Assembly (NCBI RefSeq): GCF_014636315.1
Contig: NZ_BMED01000006.1
Location: forward strand, 124,001-188,000
DNA from: Parundibacterium terreum
Lineage (GTDB): Bacteria > Pseudomonadota > Gammaproteobacteria > Burkholderiales > Burkholderiaceae_D
Reading direction: 5' to 3'
DNA: 64,000 nt
Shown piece after piece: positions 44,358-52,162 of the stretch (positions are counted from its first letter, which is position 1; the number at the start of each line of letters is the position of its first letter). Under the pieces are notes generated by a model. It made no database searches. It saw only the letters and a program-made list of their open reading frames with translations, and was not told where the DNA came from. Made by a program: the position numbers and the translations under genes.

Positions 44358-45284
44358 CTACTTTCCCAGCCACAAGTCCACTTCCGGATGCGGAAACTGG
44401 CCGGCGATGAAGTTCACAAAATTCCTGACCTTGGCCGACAGCAGCCGCCGGCTTGGGTAGACCATGGAAATCGACACCGTGCCCAGGTGGAATTCGGGAA
44501 ACAGCCTTACCAGCCTGCCGCAGCTCAGATCATCCCCCAGCGTGAACGATGGACGCAGCACCAGGCCCATGCCGGCAATCGCGCATTCCCTCAGCACGTC
44601 GGAATTATTCGAGATAACGCGACTGTGGATGGGTATCTGCACCGGTGCGCTGGGACCATTGCGCTTGCCCTGCACAGTCCAGTAATTGCGCATGAAATCC
44701 CAGCCGAAATTGAGGCAATGATGGCGCGACACATCTTCCGGCGTCTTCGGTTCTCCATATTGTTTTATATAGTCCGGCGACGCGCACAGCAAGACTTCGG
44801 AGGTTGCCAGCTTGCGGGTAATCATCGTTGCATCGACCTTTTGCAGGTCGATGAAAAAGCCGATATCGAAACCGTCTTCTACCAGATCGACCGTGCGGTC
44901 GGACACGGTCACATCCAGCACCACGTCCGGATATTCCTTGGCAAAGTGCGGGAGCATCGTTGCCAGTTGCCATTTGCTGAAACCCAGATGCGAATAGATG
45001 CGCAGGGTGCCGCTGGGCTTGCGCGCCGAATATGAGGCAATCGCATCCGCATCATCGACATCGGATAAAATCTGCCTCACCCTTTCCAGGTACATCTGGC
45101 CGGTTTCGGTCAGCGACAGCTTGCGCGTGGTACGGTTCAGCAGCCGGGTACCCAGATGGGTTTCCAGGTCGGCGACGTAGCGTGTCACCACGGCGTTCGA
45201 CATATCGAGGATTTCGGCCGCCCGGGCAAAGCTGCCCTGTTCGACCACTTTGGAGAAGATTCGCATGGATTGCAGTCTATCCAT
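44358..45284 (-). CDS. LysR-type transcriptional regulator
   Basis: 308 residues of the CrgA/DmlR-like branch: HTH at 1-60 (MDRLQSMRIFSKVVEQGSFARAA, recognition segment LDMSNAVVTRYVADLE) and a complete effector domain (HLGFSKWQLATMLPHFAKEYP). It is convergent with the TonB receptor gene and divergent from the DUF4148 gene across 335 bp, so either may be its target; the effector is unknown. Confidence 0.9.
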   Translation of the reverse strand: MDRLQSMRIFSKVVEQGSFARAAEILDMSNAVVTRYVADLETHLGTRLLNRTTRKLSLTETGQMYLERVRQILSDVDDADAIASYSARKPSGTLRIYSHLGFSKWQLATMLPHFAKEYPDVVLDVTVSDRTVDLVEDGFDIGFFIDLQKVDATMITRKLATSEVLLCASPDYIKQYGEPKTPEDVSRHHCLNFGWDFMRNYWTVQGKRNGPSAPVQIPIHSRVISNNSDVLRECAIAGMGLVLRPSFTLGDDLSCGRLVRLFPEFHLGTVSISMVYPSRRLLSAKVRNFVNFIAGQFPHPEVDLWLGK

Positions 45285-45619
45285 GGATTAGCTGCTCCTG
45301 TGTAGCGTCGTCGGCATCTGCGTTCTTGTCATTATTTTCATTTTGTCCCCTATCGCTGCGATAGCCTGTCTGGATTGTTCCGGATAATGCAATAGTATAT
45401 TCCGTCCAGCCATCTTTTTTGTGCGCCGCAATACGCGTACACTACTCCCATCGTTAAGCAAGTCATAAAAACCAGCTTAAAGAGGCCGAACCCGACGGGT
45501 GGTCTAGTTCGTATCAGAAGTAAGTACCTGCCAACATAAGATCCTACTTCTCGTACGAATTGGAATACCTTTCCGCCGAGCCCGGAATATTTTTCCAAAC
45601 ATTTACTGAAAGAAATAAA
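45285..45619. other. Control and leader region between LysR and DUF4148 genes
   Basis: 335 bp without a supported gene. Its right half holds the long inverted repeat at 45508-45559, and the DUF4148 promoter should lie to the left of it. Confidence 0.5.
45508..45559 (+). promoter_or_regulatory. Long inverted repeat in the DUF4148 leader
   Basis: TTCGTATCAGAAGTA (45508-45522) pairs with TACTTCTCGTACGAA (45545-45559), 13 of 15 bases, around a 22-base loop. It ends 60 bp before the start codon. It could be an mRNA leader fold that stabilises the message or a regulator site. Confidence 0.5.
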
Positions 45620-45994
45620 ATGAACGCGAAACAATTATTTGTAGCAGCTACCCTGATCGCCGCCGGCACTAGCGCATTTGCAGCAGACACTGGCAAAACA
45701 CGTGCAGAAGTCCAGGCTGAACTGGCACAGGCTCGCGCTACTCCAGGCTACATCGTTGGCGGTTCTGAATATATTGCTTTTACTAACACTCGTAGTGCGT
45801 CCACCAAAACCCGCGCTGAAGTACAAGCTGAACTGGCACAAGCCCGCAGCGAAGGCGTGCTGAACGTACGTGATGCAGAATATCCTGTTCCAGCAGCCGT
45901 ACAGACAGCGCGCAGCCGTGCCGATGTCAAAGCGGAAGCAGTACAAGCAGCCAGGAGCCAAAGCGCCAATACCGAATACGACATCGGTGGCTAA
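45620..45994 (+). CDS. Secreted DUF4148 repeat protein
   Basis: 124 residues. A signal peptide ends at AFA-AD (about 21). The motif KTRAEVQAELAQAR occurs twice, and a diverged third copy, RSRADVKAEAVQAAR, follows near the C-terminus; these are DUF4148 units, common in Burkholderiales. The repeats are likely short amphipathic helices. The function is unknown. It has its own leader hairpin and a strong terminator, which suggests an abundant single-gene message. Confidence 0.88.
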   Translation: MNAKQLFVAATLIAAGTSAFAADTGKTRAEVQAELAQARATPGYIVGGSEYIAFTNTRSASTKTRAEVQAELAQARSEGVLNVRDAEYPVPAAVQTARSRADVKAEAVQAARSQSANTEYDIGG

Positions 45995-46015
45995 TCTGCT
46001 TCAGAGCTTAGCATA

Positions 46016-46047
46016 GAAAAAAGCCACCGCTTGCCGGTGGCTTTTTT
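46016..46047 (+). terminator. Intrinsic terminator of the DUF4148 gene
   Basis: AAAAAGCCACCG pairs with CGGTGGCTTTTT (loop CTTGC) and ends in eight T. Confidence 0.93.
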
Positions 46048-46118
46048 TTGCCCTGCGAAAACTACCTGCGCACAGTTCGACAATCGCCGTCATCTTTACG
46101 CGGATTTATCCGGGAGCA

Positions 46119-46685
46119 CTAGGGCAACAACCCCGCCGTTTTATACGCTGCCAGGGTCTGGTCGAAAACTGCAACGTCGTCGCAGCCCCGGGCAACGAGC
46201 TGGGCACCTTCAATCGCGGAAAACACCGCAAATGCCCAGTTCCTGACTGCCTTATGCTCCATCTCCGGCTTACCTAGCTGCAAGACTTTTGTCAGCCACT
46301 GCACAATCAGCTCAGTAAATCGCTCTATCTCCGCCTTTACTTCCGGCGCCAGCTCCGGCCTCTCCGCAGCCAGGATGCCTCCCATGCACATGCGATTTTC
46401 CCGCAACAGGGTCTGGCGAAACACATCGGCATAACCGTCTATGCACAATTTCCAATCCTGCGAATCGCTCAACAGGCCATTGAGATAGGCCAGGAATTCG
46501 TCCGTATATTCCCTTGCCAATGCCGATCCCAGGTCGCCTTTGGTAGGAAAGTAATAATGAATGCTGGAACTTTTAATGCCGACCTCCTTGGCGAGGTCGC
46601 GAAAGCTCAGCGCGCTATACCCGCGCGCCTGCACTGCACTCTTGGCCACTGCCATGATGGTCTTTTTTGTATCTATCGTCGTCAT
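46119..46685 (-). CDS. TetR-family repressor
   Basis: 188 residues. The N-terminal HTH (about 8-55) shows ARGYSALSFRDLAKEVGIKSSSIHYYFPTKGDL, typical of TetR/AcrR proteins. The C-terminal ligand domain (ENRMCMGGILAAERPEL) resembles electrophile-responsive members; the Cys in MCMGG might be a sensor, which is inference. It is divergent from a glutathione S-transferase gene and the operator between them is clear. Confidence 0.92.
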   Translation of the reverse strand: MTTIDTKKTIMAVAKSAVQARGYSALSFRDLAKEVGIKSSSIHYYFPTKGDLGSALAREYTDEFLAYLNGLLSDSQDWKLCIDGYADVFRQTLLRENRMCMGGILAAERPELAPEVKAEIERFTELIVQWLTKVLQLGKPEMEHKAVRNWAFAVFSAIEGAQLVARGCDDVAVFDQTLAAYKTAGLLP

Positions 46686-46707
46686 GACAATATCCCTGTT
46701 GAATTAC

Positions 46708-46736
46708 TTGACGCGAAAATGCTTCGGCCATATTAT
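46708..46736 (+). promoter_or_regulatory. Sigma-70 promoter of the GST gene
   Basis: TTGACG (46708-46713), exactly 17 bp, TATTAT (46731-46736). The -10 box is overlapped by the palindromic operator, so a bound repressor would block polymerase. Confidence 0.72.
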
Positions 46737-46758
46737 CTATCTACCGGTAGATAGATAA
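46733..46758. promoter_or_regulatory. TetR operator 1 (26-bp perfect palindrome)
   Basis: Perfect dyad centred on CTACCGGTAG, with flanks TTATCTAT/ATAGATAA, between the divergent tetR and GST genes. Such CTACCGGTAG cores are a typical TetR target shape. Confidence 0.82.
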
Positions 46759-46790
46759 AACTAAGTTTTATTACTGCCGCCACCATTATA

Positions 46791-46812
46791 ATCTATCTAC
46801 CGGAAGGTAGAC
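46791..46812. promoter_or_regulatory. TetR operator 2 (degenerate copy before GST)
   Basis: ATCTATCTACCGG repeats the left half of operator 1 exactly, followed by AAGGTAGACAT as an imperfect right half with a wider spacer. It ends 15 bp before the GST start codon. Confidence 0.6.
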
Positions 46813-46826
46813 ATCTTAAGGCTATT

Positions 46827-47513
46827 ATGAAAATTCATGACACTCCCGGCTTCCCAAACCCCGCCCGCATACGTATTGTTCTCGCAGAAAAAGGACTGGA
46901 ATCCCAAGTGCAGTTTGTCAAAGTTGATCTGGTCGGTGCGGAGCACAAGCAAGCTGCGTTTCTCGCAAAAAATCCGGCCGGGGTTGTACCGGTACTGGAA
47001 CTGGATGATGGCAGCTATCTTTCCGAGAGCATTGCGATCACGACTTATCTGGATAATCTCGATGGTAATCCCACGCTCACCGGCAAAACTCCCAAGGAAA
47101 AAGCCGTGATACTGATGATGCAGAAGCGGGCAGACGACCAGTTGATTGATGCGGTGGGAATTTATTTTCACCACGCTACGCCAGGCCTGGGCGCCAGCTT
47201 GCAAGCATATAAGAGCCCTGAATGGGCGCACAGGGAGGAATGGGGCAACAAGCAGCGCGACAAGTTCGTACAGGGCTTGAAATATTTTAACCAGGTGCTG
47301 GCAACACAGGCCTATATCGCGGGCGAACAATTCTCAATCGCGGACATCACGGCCTTTGCGGCGCTGATGCATGCCGATGCGGCAGGCATCGCTATCCCGG
47401 AAGATTGCGTTGCCTTATTAGCCTGGAGATCGAAAGTTGCAGAGCGGCCCAGCGTCAAAAACCGCAGCGGCCAGGCTTTCGACGCGGAAGACCTCCGTAG
47501 CCTGGGTTTCTGA
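46827..47513 (+). CDS. Glutathione S-transferase family protein
   Basis: 228 residues with a thioredoxin-fold N-terminal domain (1-80) and a helical C-terminal domain. The cis-Pro and glutathione-binding stretch NPAGVVPVLELDDGSYLSESIAI is clear, and the C-terminal domain shows EQFSIADITAFAAL. The first motif DTPGFPNPARIRIVL has no obvious catalytic Ser/Tyr/Cys at the usual place except residues nearby, so chemistry is uncertain. Repressed by the divergent TetR protein, it probably detoxifies the electrophile that releases the repressor. Confidence 0.92.
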   Translation: MKIHDTPGFPNPARIRIVLAEKGLESQVQFVKVDLVGAEHKQAAFLAKNPAGVVPVLELDDGSYLSESIAITTYLDNLDGNPTLTGKTPKEKAVILMMQKRADDQLIDAVGIYFHHATPGLGASLQAYKSPEWAHREEWGNKQRDKFVQGLKYFNQVLATQAYIAGEQFSIADITAFAALMHADAAGIAIPEDCVALLAWRSKVAERPSVKNRSGQAFDAEDLRSLGF

Positions 47514-47590
47514 CATCTGAGTTTCTGGCGTCGCGGCTTCTGATCAGGATGATTACCGCACAATCTGCATGAGCAATAAACAGTAATAGA

Positions 47591-47623
47591 CAGGCAGGGC
47601 TTCCATGCAGGAAGTCCGGCCTG
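47591..47623. terminator. Imperfect hairpin between convergent GST and tetR genes
   Basis: CAGGCAGGGCTTCC can pair with GGAAGTCCGGCCTG with mismatches, in the 119-bp space between two stops. There is no clear T-run. Confidence 0.35.
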
Positions 47624-47632
47624 TTTGCAGGG

Positions 47633-48286
47633 TCAGGAAGCGAGCGGCTCGCCCAGCAATTGTACGATCAGCTTGCGCCCATCGGCCTGCATATCAGCGA
47701 TCGCGGCGGCATCACCGGACAAATGCCTCAGCAGGCAATGCTGGAACATGCCGTCGAAGCTGGCATACATTACCGATGGCGGCAGGTTCAGCGGCTTGCC
47801 CGCCAGTTCAGCCAGACGGCTCATGATGCGCCAGATCATATTTTCCAGGCTCTGGTCTATCTCTGCCACGTCGTCGCGGAAGGATTCCTCAAACAGAGCC
47901 TGCGCCCGGATGTCGTACCACAGCCGGTGCATATGGGCTTCGTCGCTCAGGGTTTGTCCCAAGGCATCCAGAAAACCGGTGATCAAGCTGCCGTAGCTGC
48001 CGGATACGGTAATGACCTGATCGTAGCGGGTGACGCAGCGGGCCTTGTACTGGCGCACGCTGCAAGTAATCAGGTCCACCTTGTCGCTGAAGTAGTAATG
48101 CAGCACGCCATGCGAGAACTCGGAATTCTGCGCAATCTCGCGCAGGCTGGTGCGCGCATAGCCCAGCGTGGCCAGCGTTTGCAGCGCAGCCTCGCCCAGC
48201 TCGGCGCGCCGTTCGGCGAACTTGTCGACATGGGCGCGGGTAATCCGCTCCACCGATTTTTTCCTGATTTCCTGTTTTACGGCCAT
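47633..48286 (-). CDS. TetR/BetI-like repressor of the SDR operon
   Basis: 217 residues from the ATG at 48286 (MAVKQEIRKKSVERITRAHV); longer forms upstream run through the operator region and are unlikely. The HTH is at about 23-68 (ALQTLATLGYARTSLREIAQNSEFSHGVLHYYFSDK). The C-terminal domain is BetI/BetR-like. It is divergent from the SDR-reductase-ligase-thiolase operon, with three spaced operator-like sites between them, so it probably represses both directions until an acyl-CoA or free acid binds. Confidence 0.9.
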   Translation of the reverse strand: MAVKQEIRKKSVERITRAHVDKFAERRAELGEAALQTLATLGYARTSLREIAQNSEFSHGVLHYYFSDKVDLITCSVRQYKARCVTRYDQVITVSGSYGSLITGFLDALGQTLSDEAHMHRLWYDIRAQALFEESFRDDVAEIDQSLENMIWRIMSRLAELAGKPLNLPPSVMYASFDGMFQHCLLRHLSGDAAAIADMQADGRKLIVQLLGEPLAS

Positions 48287-48394
48287 TTTCTCGCTGTATT
48301 CCCACTGGATTCCCGCACTTTGCAGGCTTTTTCGAGAGGATAGCATGACATGCCCGGCTGAAAACGTGCTTTGTCCCATTCCGTACACATTTAT

Positions 48395-48452
48395 TTGACA
48401 GTTGCCCAAATTCACTTTGACGACTGTCAAATAAAAACTTGACGACTGTCAA
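48395..48452. promoter_or_regulatory. Three 22-bp-spaced operator sites before the SDR operon
   Basis: The dyad TTGAC-GACT-GTCAA occurs at 48417-48430 and again at 48439-48452, 22 bp apart. A degenerate copy starts at 48395 (TTGACAGTTG), again 22 bp away. A larger inverted repeat, TTATTTGACAG/CTGTCAAATAA, links 48391-48401 with 48424-48434. The spacing of two helical turns would put repressor dimers on one face. Confidence 0.72.
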
Positions 48453-48467
48453 GTTGAAGCCTAAATT
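48439..48467 (+). promoter_or_regulatory. Candidate promoter of the SDR operon
   Basis: TTGACG (48439-48444), 17 bp, TAAATT (48462-48467). The -35 box is the left half of the right-hand operator. The -10 box matches at four of six positions. Confidence 0.5.
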
Positions 48468-48504
48468 GTTCCTGCTTCATATTAAAAAATCACAGGAGAC
48501 AAGA

Positions 48505-49308
48505 ATGACACAATTCGATTTAACAGGGCGCAAAGCCCTGGTGACAGGTGCTGCGCGCGGCATAGGCGCAGCGATTGCAGAGTCCCTGGTCAAGGCCGGC
48601 GCCTCTGTCATGATAGGCGACATATTGGCCGAAGCCGGACGGGAAACCGCCGCCAGGCTCTCCGCAGGCGGCGCCAAGGTAGGCTTCGTCAAATTGGACG
48701 TGACCAGGGATGAAGACTGGGCCGCAGCGGTGGCCGAAACCAGCGCCAAGCTGGGCGGTTTTGATATCCTGGTCAACAATGCCGGCATAGAAATCACTTC
48801 GCTGATCATCAATGTAGAGGCCGAAGACTTGCGCAATATGTGCAATGTGAACGTGGTCGGTACCGCACTGGGCATCAAGCATGCTTTCCGCAGCATGCAG
48901 CCCGGCGGCAGCGCCGGTAAAGGCGGCGCCGTTGTGAACATCTCCTCGGTCGCAGCCACCATCGCCTTCCCGGCAATTGCCGGCTACTCCGGCACCAAGT
49001 CCGCCGTCGACCGCATCACCCGTATTGCCGCGATGGAATCGGGCAAGCTTGGCTACGGCGTGCGCGTTAATTGCATCTATCCCGGCCTGGTGCCGACCGA
49101 CATGGGCATGAAACTGGCGAGCGACATCGTGGCTGCAGGCCTGGCGCCGAATGTGGAAACCGCGGTGGGCGGCGTCATCGAGCAAACCCCGCTGGGACGA
49201 CTGGGCGAAGTCGGCGATATGGCAGACGCGGTGGTCTTCCTGTGCTCTGACGGGGCCAAGTTCATTACCGGCATAGGCTTGCCTGTGGACGGCGGCATGG
49301 GCATGTAG
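48505..49308 (+). CDS. Short-chain dehydrogenase/reductase
   Basis: 267 residues, classical SDR. The ATG at 48505 follows CAGGAGA. NAD(P) motif TGAARGIG, NNAG, Ser in NISSVA and catalytic YSGTK are present. GDILAE at the end of beta-2 places an Asp at the site that usually favours NAD. The first gene of a likely operon with the reductase, ligase and thiolase; it probably oxidises a hydroxy-acyl or cyclic alcohol intermediate. Confidence 0.93.
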   Translation: MTQFDLTGRKALVTGAARGIGAAIAESLVKAGASVMIGDILAEAGRETAARLSAGGAKVGFVKLDVTRDEDWAAAVAETSAKLGGFDILVNNAGIEITSLIINVEAEDLRNMCNVNVVGTALGIKHAFRSMQPGGSAGKGGAVVNISSVAATIAFPAIAGYSGTKSAVDRITRIAAMESGKLGYGVRVNCIYPGLVPTDMGMKLASDIVAAGLAPNVETAVGGVIEQTPLGRLGEVGDMADAVVFLCSDGAKFITGIGLPVDGGMGM

Positions 49309-49381
49309 CTCATTTGCCTCTCTGCTCCCTATCACCCAATATCACCCAATTCCAGATCAACCCGACATTAAGGGGAAACCC

Positions 49382-50515
49382 ATGAGCAGCAATAACGGCA
49401 GCAAAAAACCCGTCATCGTTTATGGCGCGTCCGGCTATACCGGCCGCCTGGTATGCGAATACCTGCGCGAACTGAACATACCCTTCATCGCCGCAGGCCG
49501 CGATGCGGCACGCGTGCAGGCAGTGATGGACAAGATCCCCGGCATAGAAACGGCGGATTACGAGGTAGTGGAAGTCGAACATACAGCAGCAGCTCTGACC
49601 GAGCTATTCCGCGGCGCCAAAGTCGTCAGCAATATGGTGGGGCCTTTCATCAAATACGGCCACGTGGTTGCCGAGGCTTGCCTGGCCGCAGGCTGCCACT
49701 ACATGGACACCACCGGCGAGCAGGACTGGCTGATGGAAGCCAAGGGCGAATGGGGTGCCAAGTTTGCCGCGAAGGGTCTGCTGCTGTCGCCCGGCATCGC
49801 ACAGATGTACACCACTGGCGAAATCGCGGCCAACATCTGCCTGGAAACACCGGGGGTCGATACGCTGGATATTCTGGTGCTGTGGAAAGGCTTCCCTACC
49901 TATGCATCGACGCAGACCATTTTTACCATCCTGAAGGCCAAATGGTATTACATGGAGCAAAACAAATATGTGGAATGGCCGCAAAGCACGCATTATGAAG
50001 TGAACGTCCCGGGCCACCACGTACCGGCGATGGTCACACCTTGGGCGGGAACCGCGCATCCGGTCTGGTTCAAGGACGATCCGCGCGTGGCCAACTGCAA
50101 GGCACTGGGCGGCGTCTTTGCGCGTGAAGTGATGCAGGGTTTTGTCGCCACGCAAAAGATGTACGAGGAACAGATCGCCCCGCTGCCGCCCGAACAACGC
50201 GAGGAACAACTGGCCGCAATTGCCGCCTCCATCCAGGCCGGCATGCCGCCTCGTGAAAATCCGCGCGTGAATATCTCCATGGATTCCGTGTACGGCTCCG
50301 GTCCGCTGGTACGCACCCATTGCGTCATCCACGGCAATTGCAATTACAAGCAGACCGGTTTGCTGCAGGCTTATGCCGCCTACTCGCTATTGCAACAGGC
50401 GCCGAAGCGCGCCGGATTTGCCTCGGCCTGCCAGGCCTTCGGCCATCGCGAACTGCTGGGCACGCTGAAAAACTTCGGGCTGGTGATGGAGCCTGTGCTT
50501 ACCGTACAGCGCTGA
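49382..50515 (+). CDS. Saccharopine dehydrogenase-like NAD(P)-binding reductase
   Basis: 377 residues. The N-terminal Rossmann domain has VYGASGYTGRLVCEYL, as in trans-acting enoyl reductases and saccharopine dehydrogenase-like proteins, followed by VVSNMVGPFIKYG and YMDTTGEQDW. The C-terminal half (YEEQIAPLPPEQ, RTHCVIHGN) belongs to the lipid-associated branch. Lysine metabolism is unlikely in this context. A reductase for an unsaturated or cyclic acyl intermediate is more plausible. It starts 73 bp after the SDR gene. Confidence 0.85.
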   Translation: MSSNNGSKKPVIVYGASGYTGRLVCEYLRELNIPFIAAGRDAARVQAVMDKIPGIETADYEVVEVEHTAAALTELFRGAKVVSNMVGPFIKYGHVVAEACLAAGCHYMDTTGEQDWLMEAKGEWGAKFAAKGLLLSPGIAQMYTTGEIAANICLETPGVDTLDILVLWKGFPTYASTQTIFTILKAKWYYMEQNKYVEWPQSTHYEVNVPGHHVPAMVTPWAGTAHPVWFKDDPRVANCKALGGVFAREVMQGFVATQKMYEEQIAPLPPEQREEQLAAIAASIQAGMPPRENPRVNISMDSVYGSGPLVRTHCVIHGNCNYKQTGLLQAYAAYSLLQQAPKRAGFASACQAFGHRELLGTLKNFGLVMEPVLTVQR

Positions 50516-50606
50516 CAGGCTGGCACGACGATGCGGCCGGGGCAGAGCTCCGGCTGCATTGATCCTGCAATTTTTGCTATGCAATCTTTTTGATAAGGCA
50601 GGCTGT

Positions 50607-52151
50607 ATGCGATTGATAGACTATCTGGACAAGGGCGCCAGCCTGGGCCCGGAGTTTCCATGCCTGCGCATGGGCGAGACCGTGCTTTCCTACTCGGACG
50701 TACAACAACTCAGCTACCGGGTGGCCCGCGCACTACAACACAGCGGCGTGCAGCCGGGGCAAAAAGTGGCGGTGCTGTCGGGGAATGATCCGTTTGCATT
50801 TTCCTGCGTGTTCGGCCTGTCGCGCGCCGCTGCGGTCTGGTGCCCTATCAATCCGCGCAATGAGGCAGCGGAAAACCGCTTTGTGCTGGACGCCTTCGAC
50901 TGCAGTTGTCTGATTTTTCACAGTAACTACGCGCCGCTGGTGGAACAGATGCGGGGCGAGTTGCCCAAGCTCGCGACGCTGGTTTGCCTGGACAAGACCC
51001 TGCCTTACGCACCGTCCCTGCAGGAATGGCTGAGCGGCGTCAGCGACGCGGCGATTGTTATCAATACCGTGGATGATGTGGCGATGATCGCCGGTACCGG
51101 CGGCACGACCGGCGTACCCAAGGGGGTGATGCTGTCGGGCCGCAATCTGGAAACCATGTCGGCACTGACGCTGATGGGCTATCCTTTCGATGGCCGCCCG
51201 GCCTATCTGGCGCTGGCTCCGCTCACCCATGCCGCCGGCGTGCTATGCCTGCCGGTGATGGCGCTGGGCGGGCAAGTCGTCATCATGCCTGCGCCAGACC
51301 TGGCGGAATTCTTGCGCCTGATAGAACAATGCCGGATCACGCATACCTTCCTGCCGCCGACGCTGATCTATATGCTGCTGCAACACCCAAGGCTGGCTGA
51401 AACAAGACTGGATTCGCTGCAATGCTTCTGGTACGGAGCGGCGCCGATGTCGGCCGCGCGACTGGAAGAAGCACTACAAAAGATAGGCCCGGTGATGGCG
51501 CAATTGTTCGGGCAGACCGAAGCGCCGATGATGATCTCGATGATGCCGCCCAGCGAGCATTTCAATGCAGACGGCACAGTCGCGTATCAGCGCCTGACTT
51601 CTGCGGGCCGCGCAGGGCCGCTGGTGCAGGTCGCCATCATGGACAAGGATGGCCAACTACTGCCTACCGGTACTAGCGGCGAAGTGGTGGTGCGCGGCTC
51701 GCTGGTGATGCTGGGCTATTACAAGGATGCGGCCGCCACGCAAGAGGTGTCGCGCTTCGGCTGGCATCATACCGGCGACATAGGCTATGTCGATGCCGAC
51801 GGCTATCTGTTCATCGTGGACCGCGCCAAGGACATGATCATCTCCGGCGGCTTCAATGTCTATTCCGCCGAGGTGGAGCAGGCGCTGATGCAGCATCCGG
51901 ATATACAGGACAGCGCAGTCATCGGCTTGCCGGATGAAAAATGGGGTGAACGGGTAGTTGCGGTATTGCAGCCGCGTAGCGGCAGCAAGATTGATGCGGA
52001 AGAAATCAAGGCCTTTGTCAAGGCACGCATAGGCTCGGTGAAAGCGCCTAAGCAAATTGAAATATGGCCCGACCTGCCGCGCTCCAAAGTAGGCAAGGTG
52101 CTGAAGAAGGAAGTACGTGCAACGCTGCTGGCAAGTTTGCCTCAGCAATAA
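50607..52151 (+). CDS. Acyl-CoA synthetase (AMP-forming)
   Basis: 514 residues of the ANL superfamily. Start ATG at 50607 (MRLIDYLDKGASLGPE). P-loop GTGGTTGVPKGVM, A5 region LFGQTEAP, A7 HTGDIGYVDADGYL, hinge and A8 KDMIISGGFNVYSAEVE, and A10 PRSKVGKVLKK with the catalytic Lys are all present. It activates a carboxylic acid to its CoA thioester at the cost of ATP. The acid is unknown; the thiolase, SDR and enoyl-type reductases nearby suggest a lipid-like or alicyclic acid. Confidence 0.93.
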   Translation: MRLIDYLDKGASLGPEFPCLRMGETVLSYSDVQQLSYRVARALQHSGVQPGQKVAVLSGNDPFAFSCVFGLSRAAAVWCPINPRNEAAENRFVLDAFDCSCLIFHSNYAPLVEQMRGELPKLATLVCLDKTLPYAPSLQEWLSGVSDAAIVINTVDDVAMIAGTGGTTGVPKGVMLSGRNLETMSALTLMGYPFDGRPAYLALAPLTHAAGVLCLPVMALGGQVVIMPAPDLAEFLRLIEQCRITHTFLPPTLIYMLLQHPRLAETRLDSLQCFWYGAAPMSAARLEEALQKIGPVMAQLFGQTEAPMMISMMPPSEHFNADGTVAYQRLTSAGRAGPLVQVAIMDKDGQLLPTGTSGEVVVRGSLVMLGYYKDAAATQEVSRFGWHHTGDIGYVDADGYLFIVDRAKDMIISGGFNVYSAEVEQALMQHPDIQDSAVIGLPDEKWGERVVAVLQPRSGSKIDAEEIKAFVKARIGSVKAPKQIEIWPDLPRSKVGKVLKKEVRATLLASLPQQ

Positions 52152-52162
52152 AGAAAGCCACC

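Noticed and set aside
48287-48430. Extended N-terminus for the second TetR protein (start at 48430)
   Set aside because: The extra residues are not conserved in type, and the frame would run through the operator sites; the ATG at 48286 gives a normal TetR length.
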